Shown piece by piece: positions 8,612-17,265 of a DNA stretch of 64,000 nt; positions within the stretch are counted from its first letter, which is position 1, and every line of letters starts with the position of its first letter. The position numbers were made by a program, and so were the translations under genes. Under the pieces are notes generated by a model that was not told where the DNA came from, did no database searches, and saw only the letters and a list, made by a program, of their open reading frames with translations. The DNA is from Serratia fonticola (GTDB lineage: Bacteria; Pseudomonadota; Gammaproteobacteria; Enterobacterales; Enterobacteriaceae): NCBI RefSeq assembly GCF_006715025.1, contig NZ_VFMK01000001.1, positions 1,302,001 to 1,366,000 of the forward strand. Direction: 5' to 3'.

Positions 8612-9331
8612 ATGATTAATGACGTCATCTCTCCGGAATTTGATGAGAACGGCCGCGCGATGCGCCGTATCCGCAGTTTTGTTCGCCGCCAAGGGCGGTT
8701 GACCAAAGGCCAGCAGCATGCGCTGGACAACTATTGGCCGGTGATGGGCGTGGAATATCAGGCTGAACCTGTCGATATCGCCACTCTGTTCGGGCGTGAA
8801 GCGCCAACCGTGCTGGAGATTGGTTTTGGTATGGGAGCCTCGCTGGTCACCATGGCGGGCAATAACCCGCAGCAGAATTTCCTGGGGATTGAAGTTCACT
8901 CGCCGGGGGTGGGGGCCTGTTTGGCTGATGCCCATGAGGCTGAACTGAGCAACCTGCGGGTGATGTGCCATGATGCCGTTGAAGTGCTGCAGAATATGAT
9001 CCCGGACGCGTCACTGGATATGGTGCAGCTGTTCTTCCCGGATCCGTGGCACAAGGCGCGCCATAACAAACGCCGCATCGTGCAGACGCCGTTTGTTGAG
9101 TTGGTACTGCGCAAATTAAAGGTGGGTGGCGTATTCCATATGGCTACCGACTGGCAGCCCTATGCAGAACATATGCTGGAAGTGATGAACGGCACAGCAG
9201 GGTATCGTAATCTCTCCGAAAATAACGATTACGTGCCACGTCCGGACTCACGTCCGCTGACAAAATTTGAATTACGTGGCCAGCGTCTGGGACATGGCGT
9301 TTGGGATTTGATGTTTGAGAGGAAGGAATAA
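8612..9331 (+). CDS. trmB: tRNA (guanine-N7-)-methyltransferase
   Basis: A 239-residue SAM-dependent enzyme that methylates G46 in the variable loop of tRNAs. The SAM-binding stretch is LEIGFGMGASL, and the signature VQLFFPDPWHKARHNKRR is complete. It aligns with E. coli TrmB from the first residue (INDVISPEFDENGR) to the last, with the same length when started at 8612. An earlier in-frame start at 8585 would add nine residues from the ERIC element and is rejected. The stop codon overlaps the start of a 19-bp repeat that marks the left edge of the genomic island. In E. coli yggL follows trmB directly; here it lies 10.6 kb further on. Confidence 0.95.
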   Translation: MINDVISPEFDENGRAMRRIRSFVRRQGRLTKGQQHALDNYWPVMGVEYQAEPVDIATLFGREAPTVLEIGFGMGASLVTMAGNNPQQNFLGIEVHSPGVGACLADAHEAELSNLRVMCHDAVEVLQNMIPDASLDMVQLFFPDPWHKARHNKRRIVQTPFVELVLRKLKVGGVFHMATDWQPYAEHMLEVMNGTAGYRNLSENNDYVPRPDSRPLTKFELRGQRLGHGVWDLMFERKE

Positions 9332-9338
9332 TGGCTAA
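9320..9338 (+). repeat. left direct repeat of the island (candidate attL)
   Basis: AGGAAGGAATAATGGCTAA is repeated exactly at 19971-19989. It spans the trmB stop codon and the first three codons of a lost copy of yggL. Past the repeat, five bases (four mismatched) are followed by another shared GTAGTC, consistent with the core of an integrase target site. Confidence 0.8.
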
Positions 9339-9518
9339 TTATTGTAGTCAATCCATTTTTCTGTAATGGAATCAACAGGTGTTTGGCTTCATTAAGTTGA
9401 TTTTAAAGTGATTTTTATGGATTTCATGATTTCTTGTTGTCCCATTAGATCTCACTAAAAACCACTGAATCCTATATTTTATTGTAGGTCAAAATGTAGC
9501 TTGCTAGTTTGCCTACGG

Positions 9519-9548
9519 TATAATGAGTGTCATGTAACAGTGACACTC
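9519..9548 (+). promoter_or_regulatory. candidate -10 box and operator of the integrase remnant
   Basis: A perfect TATAAT at 9519-9524 is followed directly by an eight-base inverted repeat, GAGTGTCA and TGACACTC, with an eight-base spacer (9525-9548). An ATG begins at the next base. The layout suggests a repressor site over the transcription start of the integrase gene. No good -35 box was seen. The preceding 180 bases, 9339-9518, hold no recognisable gene. Confidence 0.4.
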
Positions 9549-9722
9549 ATGGAGCTAGCTAACCAGGTGGAAAAACTAGAGAAAAACCACTGTTAACCAA
9601 AGCTATTGAAGCTATGAAACCCGGTGACAAAGACAAAGCTGATACAGGCGAAAATCGAGCATTACGGATCACTTGTGGCGCTAGCGGAGTTAAAACTTTC
9701 TTCTACCGATACACCTGTCCCC
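9549..9722 (+). pseudogene. phage-type tyrosine integrase, N-terminal remnant
   Basis: Codons from 9590 on read LLTKAIEAMKPGDKDKADTG, then a conserved GENRALRITC and SGVKTFFYRYTCP. This is the N-terminal arm-binding domain of P4-like site-specific recombinases. The likely start at 9549 is in another frame and runs into a stop, so a frameshift lies between. The homology ends abruptly near 9720, where it meets the broken IS630 transposase, so the catalytic domain is lost. Position, just inside the left repeat and pointing inward, is that of an island integrase. Confidence 0.65.
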
Positions 9723-10269
9723 TGCCAGATAATGCTCCTGGTTCTGCCCCGGCTGCGATGCGTTTTTGTTGTCCTCTTGGCATCCAGTCCGCGCCAATTT
9801 TCGGATTCAAGTCGATATCGACTTCATCCTGATAAAATACAGGATATTTTGCCTGTTCCCGGGCCAGTGCCTGCCCGATGGCAAGACGTTCTTCCTCATG
9901 GTGCGGGTCTTTGATTTTCAACGTTGGTGAGGCTCTGCGCCAGACAATACCCGCCTGTTTCAGGTATCGGTGTAACGTGGAACTATGCAGAGTTACGTTA
10001 AAAAACCGGTTGACGATGAGCGTCAGCAGTTCCGTACTCCAGCGAGAGCGCAGCCAGCCAAAATCCTGCGGAGAACGCCGTACCAGAAGAGGTAAGATGT
10101 TCAGGATATCCCCGACCGGCCATCGTACGGCACAGAGCATTTTAGCAACCTCAGTGACGGTCATCCCCTGATGCAGCATCAACATGGCAATGAGACGTCT
10201 GGCATAGTTTTTATCGTTCTTTACGCATCAATATTCGCTCTTCATCAGATATTGCGCTATGGTCGGCAT
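9720..10269 (-). pseudogene. IS630-family transposase, truncated and frameshifted
   Basis: The longest intact frame covers 160 residues (9703-10185) with the IS630 helix-turn-helix region (RSRWSTELLTLIV, LHRYLKQAGIVWRRASPTL) and the first catalytic motif FYQDEVDIDLNPKIGADW. Reading out of frame recovers more of the family: MPTIA then ISDEERILMRKE near 10240-10269, and PGQNQEHYLAG near 9722-9755. There are thus at least two or three frameshifts. Everything after YLAG, including the remaining DDE residues, is missing at the junction with the integrase remnant. The element cannot move by itself. Confidence 0.8.
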
Positions 10270-10580
10270 CGCTCAGTCCGGTTGGTGATTTTGGTTGGTT
10301 TGGCGATTGATAAGATCGCACAATCCGGGCTGAATTCCCTTCCGATGAACTACTATTTTGCGAAGCGATTTAGTTAAAAAAGAACCTCCTTATAAAATTT
10401 GTAAAAATGAAAATCGCAGATTCAAGTCCGAAATAAAGGTCTAACCCACTCTTCACTATCATGATCGAGCTCTGCACTTATTATATGTATTTAAAATTAA
10501 AACTTGGAAATATCAATATGAGAGGATAAAAACGGAAGTAAGTTGAATAACTATAAATACATTATCTAAGATAATATCAG
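10270..10580. other. AT-rich gap, no gene seen
   Basis: This stretch holds the outer edge of the IS630 remnant and AT-rich sequence beyond the end of the MocR-type gene. No open frame with a recognisable product, no tRNA-like fold and no clear terminator was found. Confidence 0.5.
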
Positions 10581-12023
10581 CTACACAGCCGGGTTAATAA
10601 GACTTGCTAATAATTTTATAGCATTTTTAGTCTCATCATTCCAACCAAATCCAGCATTTAAGCGGAAGCAATTATCATATTTATCATCAACTGCAAAAAT
10701 GTATCCAGGTGCAATACCAATGCTATTTTTTCGTGCTTCAATAAATAAATCTCTAGTTGAGATATATCCTTTAGGAAGCTCAACCCACACCACATATCCA
10801 CCTTCAGGTAAGGAAACACTAGTGCCAACAGGGAAAAACTCTAAAATAGTTTGGCGCAATAGTGTAATTTGGATCAAAAGCTCGCGTCTCAGCCTACGTA
10901 AATGTGCCTCATATCCTCCATTTTTGAGTATCTCGGCAATAGCGATCTGTGGTAACTGTGAAGTTCCCAGAGATGATGTGTATTTCAGAGAGGCTATATT
11001 TTTTCTCCATTTAAGACTATTTACCCAACCTATTCTTAAACCTGGAGAGATTGTCTTGGAAAACCCACTGCATAATATAACATTTGAACTAAAAGCGCGC
11101 ATAGGGCGTGGTCTTTGTTTCGTGAATGCAGTATCGCCAAAAATGTCATCTTCAATGATGATTATATTATTCTCATCTGCCAAATGGGCGATTTCCCTTT
11201 TATAATCATCCGGTAAAATTCTCCCCGTTGGATTATTTACATTAGCTAGTGCTACATATGCCTTTACAGTTTTATTCTTGAAGATTTGAGAGATAATATT
11301 TAGGTCAACATATCCATTATGGTCTGTAGGCACTTCAACTACACTAATCGCCAAACTACGTAACATCTGTAGTAATACAAAATAGCTAGGTGAATCAACA
11401 GCAACGCAATCACCAGGAGATAATATTGCCCTTAAAGAAAGAGACATAGCCTCAATGCAACCATTAGTGATAATGATATCGTCGACATTGAGATGACAAC
11501 CATAACCTAGAGCTCTAATGGCTATTTGTTCTTTTAGCCCACGATATCCTGTTCCTTTGACTATAGAACCTAATATTTCAGGTTGTCTATAGCTTAATTG
11601 TCGCATCATCAGTCCTACTTTACGTACAGGGTATAAGCTTTCATCACCATTTGCTAAATCCAGTCTAATCCGGCATGTATCTCCAACCATTGAAAGATAT
11701 AATTCGGTTTGTTCATCTAATGGCGGAAGTTGGTATGGTTGAGGTAGTGTATTGCACTGTATCGACTCAAGCAGGCTATTATTCTGCATATTGACAAAAA
11801 AACCAGATTTAGGCCTAGCTACTACATAACTTTTATCCTCGAGGTAACGTAGTGCTTTTAAAGCAGTAGTCGTGCTAGTGGAAAATTGTGATGCTATTTC
11901 TCTTACAGAAGGAAGCCTCTTACCAGTTGAGTATGCTCCAAGCTCAATGGATTCCACTATTTTATTGGCTATTATCATGTAAATATAGGGCTGACTGGGT
12001 TTCGCATCTTTTTTATTTAACAT
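10581..12023 (-). CDS. MocR/PdxR-type regulator (GntR HTH fused to aminotransferase fold)
   Basis: A 480-residue transcription regulator. Residues 10-80 are a GntR-type winged helix (GKRLPSVREIASQFSTSTTTALKALRYLE). Residues 120-480 have the fold-type I aminotransferase domain, with NPTGR, the IIIIEDDIFGD stretch and a PLP-binding lysine K323 in SGFSKTISPGLRIGW. Such proteins bind PLP, or an adduct of PLP with an amino acid, and switch a neighbouring promoter. It is divergent from the biosynthetic operon across a 408-base gap, so it most likely controls that operon, perhaps sensing an amino-acid precursor or product. The low GC matches the rest of the island. Confidence 0.85.
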   Translation of the reverse strand: MLNKKDAKPSQPYIYMIIANKIVESIELGAYSTGKRLPSVREIASQFSTSTTTALKALRYLEDKSYVVARPKSGFFVNMQNNSLLESIQCNTLPQPYQLPPLDEQTELYLSMVGDTCRIRLDLANGDESLYPVRKVGLMMRQLSYRQPEILGSIVKGTGYRGLKEQIAIRALGYGCHLNVDDIIITNGCIEAMSLSLRAILSPGDCVAVDSPSYFVLLQMLRSLAISVVEVPTDHNGYVDLNIISQIFKNKTVKAYVALANVNNPTGRILPDDYKREIAHLADENNIIIIEDDIFGDTAFTKQRPRPMRAFSSNVILCSGFSKTISPGLRIGWVNSLKWRKNIASLKYTSSLGTSQLPQIAIAEILKNGGYEAHLRRLRRELLIQITLLRQTILEFFPVGTSVSLPEGGYVVWVELPKGYISTRDLFIEARKNSIGIAPGYIFAVDDKYDNCFRLNAGFGWNDETKNAIKLLASLINPAV

Positions 12024-12431
12024 CTGTACTACCTAAGATCGTTTCATTCTGTTTGTATCCAACAGATTACTTTAAGTGTAGTCTCTTGTTCAAGCCCACA
12101 TGGTTTAGATTTAAATTATATTTGCTCATATATATCATATAATTGATGGATTTTTTGTATGTTAAAAATATCAGCGATTACTACGGTATCGACGATACAC
12201 AGATCCTTTTAGGAGGTGTTTGCCTAAGTTAAGGAAAGAAAATGAGAAAAGGTACCCATGTACAACTTCTTAGCATATACGTGCATGATCCAGAATTGAA
12301 AAAGGTGGCTTAGGCTTACACCTCGGACTTGAGTCCGCTGACAAAAGAATGAACTAGAGGGAGTATAACTACTTATAAGCTTATGCTTTAAATGGATTTT
12401 TATTTCACAGAATAATAAATGGAGGGATACA
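12024..12431. promoter_or_regulatory. divergent control region of the biosynthetic operon
   Basis: The 408-base gap between the MocR-type gene and the first biosynthetic gene should hold both promoters. Visible items are a perfect 14-base palindrome CGGACTTGAGTCCG at 12324-12337, an orphan AGGAGG at 12211-12216, and a 23-codon frame at 12242-12313. The GC-rich palindrome stands out in AT-rich surroundings and could be an operator or an RNA hairpin. The operon start at 12432 has a good ribosome binding site, GGAGGG. No strong sigma-70 promoter could be chosen by eye. Confidence 0.4.
12242..12313 (+). CDS. candidate small ORF upstream of the biosynthetic operon
   Basis: A 23-codon frame beginning MRKGTHVQLLSIYVH and ending ELKKVA, with AAGGA about six bases before the ATG. 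It could be a leader peptide, a small precursor peptide or a fragment of an older gene. I do not recognise it. It has no Cys, Ser-rich or core-peptide signature typical of ribosomal peptide precursors. It reads into the palindrome region at 12324, which would fit an attenuation arrangement. Confidence 0.25.
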   Translation: MRKGTHVQLLSIYVHDPELKKVA

Positions 12432-13901
12432 ATGCATAATTTTGAGTCGGTTTTGATAAATACTAAACCTTATATGACACAGAAAATAATCGAATCAGCC
12501 AATCAATGTGCTATTAGGTTATTAGATGAACTACCTCACAAAAGTAATCTTTCAAGTAATAGAGTATTGCTTGCTTATGGAGGAGGTAAAGATAGTAGTT
12601 ATATGGTTGCTTACTTGAGGTATATACAAGCTATTATTTATAAAGAGCATAGAGATACATTTTATTTACGGATAAGTACAAATCGCCATGCTGGCATGAG
12701 TAAAGCTGTAATGGATAACATCCATCGCGTTTATAGTGCGTTAGAGATTTATAATGATGATTATGTAGAATGTTTATTAGTAGATGGCATGGAAATACAA
12801 GAGTTTCAGAAAGATATACCGTTCCCACAAGCGATTAGACATAGAAATAGAGTCGATATGTTAATGAATGGTCATCGTTTCCAAGCAGATGCTAGATCTA
12901 CCTTCTGCAATGCTTGTAATTTAAGTATGATTAATTCTTTTGGGATCGCAGCTAGTTATAAAGGTGGGGTTGATATTATAATTACTGGTGACTCAACAAA
13001 GGAACAAACTGCCTACATAGCTTGGTCTAGACACCTTTCTAATATATTCAATATAAAAAGGCCAAAAAAGCGTTCAGGTTTTTCCTCTTTTTTAGAAACA
13101 ATGAATGGTGTTTCACAAGGTTACTTTAGAAATTTACATGGAGATAACAATATAGCTCCAGAACATAGCGTAACTTTTAATCTTGATCGAGATCCTACAT
13201 TTTTCAATATTTATCAAAATACAGAATATAGTGCGGGAGAACATTGGGAGCTATTAACCGAATTTTTACAGTTTAACTTTGATGACTTGATGTTTAGTTT
13301 CTCTGAATCAGATTGCGGCAATCCAAATCTTATGGCTCATGTAAGAGGATTACGAGCAAAAAGTTTACAGCGAAAGAATTACTCTGATGGAATAAAGGAG
13401 TATGTAAAGTTTGGATTAGATATCATGAGAAAAAAAGAGTTTCCTGAACATCTTATCGATATTATGGCATCGCGTTATATTGATGAACCAACTGTTCAAA
13501 AACAGTATTGCTTATCCGAAAAGTATGCAAAAGATGCATTTGATGTTAATACGGAACAACTGATATGTATGATTTATTCGCCTTTCACAGAGCGAGGTAA
13601 AAACCTAGACTTATATATACAACAAGAGAACCCGACATTAAACGCGGAAAAGATACACAAACTCTTACGTAATGGCATAGACGACAGTAGTCAACAAAGA
13701 AAGATAATAGAAACTATTTCTGGGCTTTCATTAGCCTCTATTCGCCAATGTTATAACAATACGTTAGTTAGCAACCATTTAGATAAAAATAAAAACAGTC
13801 CTTTATCTCATATTTTACGATTAGATCCACACAAGGATATCATTAAAGTTTTTGATAAAAACAGAGGTATATATATCAACGAAATAATATCGGGGCGTTA
13901 A
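12432..13901 (+). CDS. PP-loop (N-type ATP pyrophosphatase) amidotransferase-like enzyme
   Basis: A 489-residue cytoplasmic enzyme of the adenine-nucleotide alpha-hydrolase superfamily. The PP-loop LLAYGGGKDSSY lies at residues 46-57, with core GGGKDS. A Cys-x2-Cys pair (C159, C162) follows in STFCNACNLSM, then IIITGDSTKEQ near residue 185. PP-loop enzymes adenylate a carboxyl or carbonyl group and then add ammonia or sulfur; the CxxC may bind zinc, as in sugar amidotransferases of the PseA/WbpG type. A class II glutaminase is encoded two genes on, so ammonia transfer is the natural guess. It heads the operon, with two bases before the next gene. The C-terminal 280 residues match nothing I recognise. 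The exact reaction is unknown. Confidence 0.7.
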   Translation: MHNFESVLINTKPYMTQKIIESANQCAIRLLDELPHKSNLSSNRVLLAYGGGKDSSYMVAYLRYIQAIIYKEHRDTFYLRISTNRHAGMSKAVMDNIHRVYSALEIYNDDYVECLLVDGMEIQEFQKDIPFPQAIRHRNRVDMLMNGHRFQADARSTFCNACNLSMINSFGIAASYKGGVDIIITGDSTKEQTAYIAWSRHLSNIFNIKRPKKRSGFSSFLETMNGVSQGYFRNLHGDNNIAPEHSVTFNLDRDPTFFNIYQNTEYSAGEHWELLTEFLQFNFDDLMFSFSESDCGNPNLMAHVRGLRAKSLQRKNYSDGIKEYVKFGLDIMRKKEFPEHLIDIMASRYIDEPTVQKQYCLSEKYAKDAFDVNTEQLICMIYSPFTERGKNLDLYIQQENPTLNAEKIHKLLRNGIDDSSQQRKIIETISGLSLASIRQCYNNTLVSNHLDKNKNSPLSHILRLDPHKDIIKVFDKNRGIYINEIISGR

Positions 13902-13903
13902 TT

Positions 13904-15178
13904 ATGGTTACAAATATGAAAGATATTTTCCTGCAAGTTGGTTCAACAAGAGATGGCACAAATCCTTATTGTGCGATTGCAAAGAAATATGGGTATTTTT
14001 CAGTTTTGATAGAGAAGGAGGAATTAATTAATTATCAGTCAAAAAATTACTCGATTGAGTTTAATGAGGTGATTACAATACTAACCCCTGAAAAACCAGA
14101 GGCTATTATTGAGGCATATAGAGCTCGAGGGTATAATGATAATCCTAAAGTTATTTTGGCTGGATTTGAAGCATATAATTCAAGTGCATTTATCTTAAAA
14201 AATTTATTGAATAGTGTTGGTGATAACCCATTTGTGCCTTTAGATAAATATGAGCAAAGAAAAATCATTTCGGGTAAAATTAATCAGCCTTGGTTCTATT
14301 CTTTCTCTTCACTGAAAGAATTAAGGGAAAAAAATATAGCCCATGATTATCCTTTTATCATAAAACCTATTGATGGTGGGGGAGGGTTGGGTGTCCACCT
14401 CGTAAAAAATCATCATGAAAGGAATTGTGTAATAGACGAGTTAGATAATACAAAAAATTATGGTGGTAGAGATTTTTCAGGTTTTTTAGTGGAAGAGTAC
14501 ATAGATGGAACAGAGTTTTCTATCCAGGGTGTTGTCGAAAAAGGTACTGTTAAAGTTTTGACATGCTGTCAAAAGGTTATTACAAAAGAAATTACAGGGA
14601 GTGTTTGTGGCTTTCATGAGTCAGGGCATGTGGCTTTTACTGAGGGCAACTATTTTGACTTGTTTGATAGTTTTGCTCAAAGGTGCTGTGATGTATTCAG
14701 TTATAATAATGGCGCATTCCATATTGATTTAATAATAAAAGATGATGAATTATACTTTATAGAAATGGGATTCAGAATTTCAGGAATGGGTGTGACTAGC
14801 TTGGTTAAAATTATTACAGGAAATGACTGGGCTGAAGAAGCATTCTTGTTAGCGGCAAGTGATAAAAGAAATGAATCAACAATAAGTAAGAAAGTTTCTT
14901 TTGTTTCAGGAAGATTACGGTTACAAACTGAAGCACAGGTTGCTTATGCTTATCAATGGAGTAAAAAAAATAGTAGAGGAGATTTAGTGATGTCCAACTT
15001 TATCAAGGATGAAGAAAGCAAAATGGACAAAGTATTAAAGTCTGACTTAAGAAGACATGCAAACACGTTGGCTACATTCACACTTGATGGAGAGAAAAAA
15101 GATGATATTATACAGGTATTTAAAAAAATATTGCACTTAGACTCTGATCTTTCATTGTCAGGATTAAATCATGTGTAG
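13904..15178 (+). CDS. ATP-grasp carboxylate-amine ligase (first of two)
   Basis: A 424-residue ATP-grasp enzyme that should activate a carboxylate as acyl phosphate and join it to an amine. The ATP-binding loop is YPFIIKPIDGGGGLGVHLV near residues 150-170, followed by the hinge VEEYIDGTEFSIQG and the metal-binding LYFIEMGFRISGMG near residue 290. This order is typical of L-amino-acid ligases and related enzymes. An alternative start at 13916 would remove four residues. It starts two bases after the PP-loop gene and overlaps the amidotransferase gene by eight bases, so translation is coupled. Substrates cannot be read from sequence. Confidence 0.8.
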   Translation: MVTNMKDIFLQVGSTRDGTNPYCAIAKKYGYFSVLIEKEELINYQSKNYSIEFNEVITILTPEKPEAIIEAYRARGYNDNPKVILAGFEAYNSSAFILKNLLNSVGDNPFVPLDKYEQRKIISGKINQPWFYSFSSLKELREKNIAHDYPFIIKPIDGGGGLGVHLVKNHHERNCVIDELDNTKNYGGRDFSGFLVEEYIDGTEFSIQGVVEKGTVKVLTCCQKVITKEITGSVCGFHESGHVAFTEGNYFDLFDSFAQRCCDVFSYNNGAFHIDLIIKDDELYFIEMGFRISGMGVTSLVKIITGNDWAEEAFLLAASDKRNESTISKKVSFVSGRLRLQTEAQVAYAYQWSKKNSRGDLVMSNFIKDEESKMDKVLKSDLRRHANTLATFTLDGEKKDDIIQVFKKILHLDSDLSLSGLNHV

Positions 15179-15866
15179 AATGATTTTGGCTAAGGGAGAT
15201 TTTATTCCTGAAGACATATTTCGAGCTGCTGCAGAAATGTGTGAGGGAATAACAGAAAATCATACAAACCCAATCAAAAAACACCCTAATGGTTGGGGCG
15301 CACTATGGTTATATAATGATGAAATTATAACGTTACGTAGTTCTGGTTGTCTATCGGATGAAATCTCATCAATTCCAAATATTAATACAAATTTTTTAGT
15401 AGTTCATGTACGGCATGCAACATTAGATAAAAATAAAGGCTTGGAATTCTCTCACCCACTTTTTCATGAAAGAAATTGGCATTGTATGCACAACGGATTT
15501 TTACCTACTGTGTATAAATTGTTGGGAATGGAAGAGTCTATTTTTGATTCTTATGAATACTTTACCTATCTAATTAATGATATAGACGGGTTATCTCTTA
15601 CTAAAGAATTAATTAGGTGTAAAATTGATGATATTGAGAATGGTGGTACATCAGGTAACGCATTTCTTATAAACAAAGAGAACGCATACGTTTGGCAATG
15701 GTACCCTGAAAGTTACGAACACCCTACGTATTTCACAATGCAATTAAACAAAAGTGAAAAAGCAACTTATGTATCTTCTGAAGTCATTCCATGGCTAAGA
15801 GGAGAAGGATATTGGGAGCCTATAAAAAATTATAGTTTATTAGAATTTAATCTTAAGGAGAATTAA
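15171..15866 (+). CDS. class II glutamine amidotransferase (YafJ/EgtC-like)
   Basis: A 231-residue Ntn-hydrolase. It begins Met-Cys-Arg, so removing the methionine exposes the catalytic Cys2, which fixes the start. The family landmarks follow in order: PNGWGALW, VVHVRHAT near residue 83 and the SHPLF ... CMHNG stretch near residues 98-111. Such domains hydrolyse glutamine to glutamate and ammonia. In asparagine synthetases this domain is fused to a PP-loop domain; here the two are separate proteins in one operon. It could instead be a stand-alone amidohydrolase like EgtC that trims a gamma-glutamyl group. The gene overlaps the ligase before it by eight bases and the oxygenase after it by one. 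Confidence 0.8.
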   Translation: MCRMILAKGDFIPEDIFRAAAEMCEGITENHTNPIKKHPNGWGALWLYNDEIITLRSSGCLSDEISSIPNINTNFLVVHVRHATLDKNKGLEFSHPLFHERNWHCMHNGFLPTVYKLLGMEESIFDSYEYFTYLINDIDGLSLTKELIRCKIDDIENGGTSGNAFLINKENAYVWQWYPESYEHPTYFTMQLNKSEKATYVSSEVIPWLRGEGYWEPIKNYSLLEFNLKEN

Positions 15867-16666
15867 TGATGCAATATGAAGAAAGCATACTAATAATTAA
15901 ACCAGAGTCTCATATAGAAGATGAGGTTTTAGGTAAACTATTATCTGGTGATTTGGCTGTAGTAGTATTTCGCGGTTTTTTGCCAAATTCAGAAAGTAAA
16001 GCTATCTTATCTGACTTAAATATTTGCCGAGATAAAATTCAGAGATCGTCATATTTAAATGGAGCGCTAACTACTTTTGGCCCTTATTTGGCTCGTCATG
16101 TATCTCAACCTGAAAACTACTTTTCACTTTGCCGAGACATTAAAAACTTTATACCTGAAACTGTTAGCACACTTCAAGAGAAGATGTATTCTCTAATTTC
16201 AAAGTATTTATGCATTAAGAAGATAACAACAGCCTACGATACAACTTTTGGTAGCTATGCTGGAAGTATCATTCGCTATCATAATGAAGGTGTTGCAAAC
16301 CCTCTTCATAATGATGATATAGTACGTGATGCAAAAAACTCCGGACTATCAGTATGCAATATAGAAGAACAATTAAGTTGCGTTATCTGCCTTCAAGAAT
16401 GTCAAAAAGGCGGGGCTCTGCGAATGTACAACAGAAAATGGTGTGAGAGTGATGAAGTATATAAAACCCCAGAAGCTCTTGGTTATCAAGATGAGGCTGT
16501 GTCTGGCGCAAAATGTTGTTTATTCGAACCAAAGTCTGGTGATGTTTACTTATTAAATCCACGATACTACCATGAGATAGAACGTGTTGACGCTGGTGAT
16601 CGTATAACTATGGGGTTCTTTTTTGGATTACAAGATAACCTAAGCAGTGCTATCGCTTGGAGTTAG
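15866..16666 (+). CDS. putative Fe(II)/2-oxoglutarate-type dioxygenase
   Basis: A 266-residue protein with the pattern of a double-stranded beta-helix oxygenase. The facial triad can be placed as H148 and D150 in NPLHNDD and H236 in NPRYYHEIERV, with R246 in DRITMGFFFG ten residues later as the likely 2-oxoglutarate clamp. GGALRMYNR and KSGDVYLLNPRYYHE are typical of hydroxylases that act on amino acids or peptides. It would hydroxylate or desaturate the substrate or product of the pathway. The first of two adjacent ATGs overlaps the preceding stop codon (TAATG), with AAGGAGAA as the binding site. No closer family could be named. Confidence 0.65.
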   Translation: MMQYEESILIIKPESHIEDEVLGKLLSGDLAVVVFRGFLPNSESKAILSDLNICRDKIQRSSYLNGALTTFGPYLARHVSQPENYFSLCRDIKNFIPETVSTLQEKMYSLISKYLCIKKITTAYDTTFGSYAGSIIRYHNEGVANPLHNDDIVRDAKNSGLSVCNIEEQLSCVICLQECQKGGALRMYNRKWCESDEVYKTPEALGYQDEAVSGAKCCLFEPKSGDVYLLNPRYYHEIERVDAGDRITMGFFFGLQDNLSSAIAWS

Positions 16667-16687
16667 AAAATAATAAAGGTATCTATC

Positions 16688-17182
16688 ATGGAAATTTATA
16701 ATAAATTAGTGACATTATTATCAACGCACGGTATTAGTTTTCAGGAATATCAACATCCTCCTGAAGGTAGAACTGATGTTATTAGCAAAATCAGAGGAAA
16801 TCGCATAGATCAGGCTGCCAAAGCAATGGTGTTAAAGCTACAATATTCTGAAAAAACAAGCTACGCTCTCGCTGTCGTTACCGGTGATTGCAAGATTAAC
16901 CTCAAGGCTGTTGCTAAATATCTAGGCGCGAAGAAGGCCAGTTTTTCTAGTCCTGATGTCGCGGAATTTTTGACTGGCTGTAAATCTGGTGCAGTACCTC
17001 CATTTGCATTAAAAGAAGATATTCAACTGCTTGTTGATGATAGGGTTTGTAATGTTGGAAAACTATTTTTCAATGCTGGGGTTCTAGATAAATCGTTATC
17101 TATAAGTGTAAGTGATTATTTCTCTTTGATTGGGGATATAGACAAGTTGAATATTTCAATACAGCAGGAATCTGATTATTAA
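16688..17182 (+). CDS. YbaK/ProX-type aminoacyl-tRNA deacylase
   Basis: A 164-residue protein covering a single YbaK/prolyl-tRNA-synthetase-associated editing domain. The conserved lysine is in AAKAMVLKL and the GC-x2-GAVPPF loop near residues 100-108 is present. Family members hydrolyse wrongly charged tRNAs, for example Cys- or Ala-tRNA(Pro). Inside a biosynthetic operon such an enzyme may clear tRNA charged with a toxic non-protein amino acid made by the pathway, a self-protection role. It might instead have been recruited as a biosynthetic hydrolase. It follows the oxygenase after 21 bases. Confidence 0.75.
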   Translation: MEIYNKLVTLLSTHGISFQEYQHPPEGRTDVISKIRGNRIDQAAKAMVLKLQYSEKTSYALAVVTGDCKINLKAVAKYLGAKKASFSSPDVAEFLTGCKSGAVPPFALKEDIQLLVDDRVCNVGKLFFNAGVLDKSLSISVSDYFSLIGDIDKLNISIQQESDY

Positions 17183-17265
17183 TAAAAATCAGGCAGTTAA
17201 TTATTTTATGAAAACAGGGCGTAGTATATTTTAATTATAACTCCGCCCACCTTTTGAGGTTTATC

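Noticed and set aside
12220..12273. 17-residue frame starting at TTG after AGGAGG
   Set aside because: The binding site is only three bases from the TTG, too close for efficient initiation, and the peptide is not recognisable.
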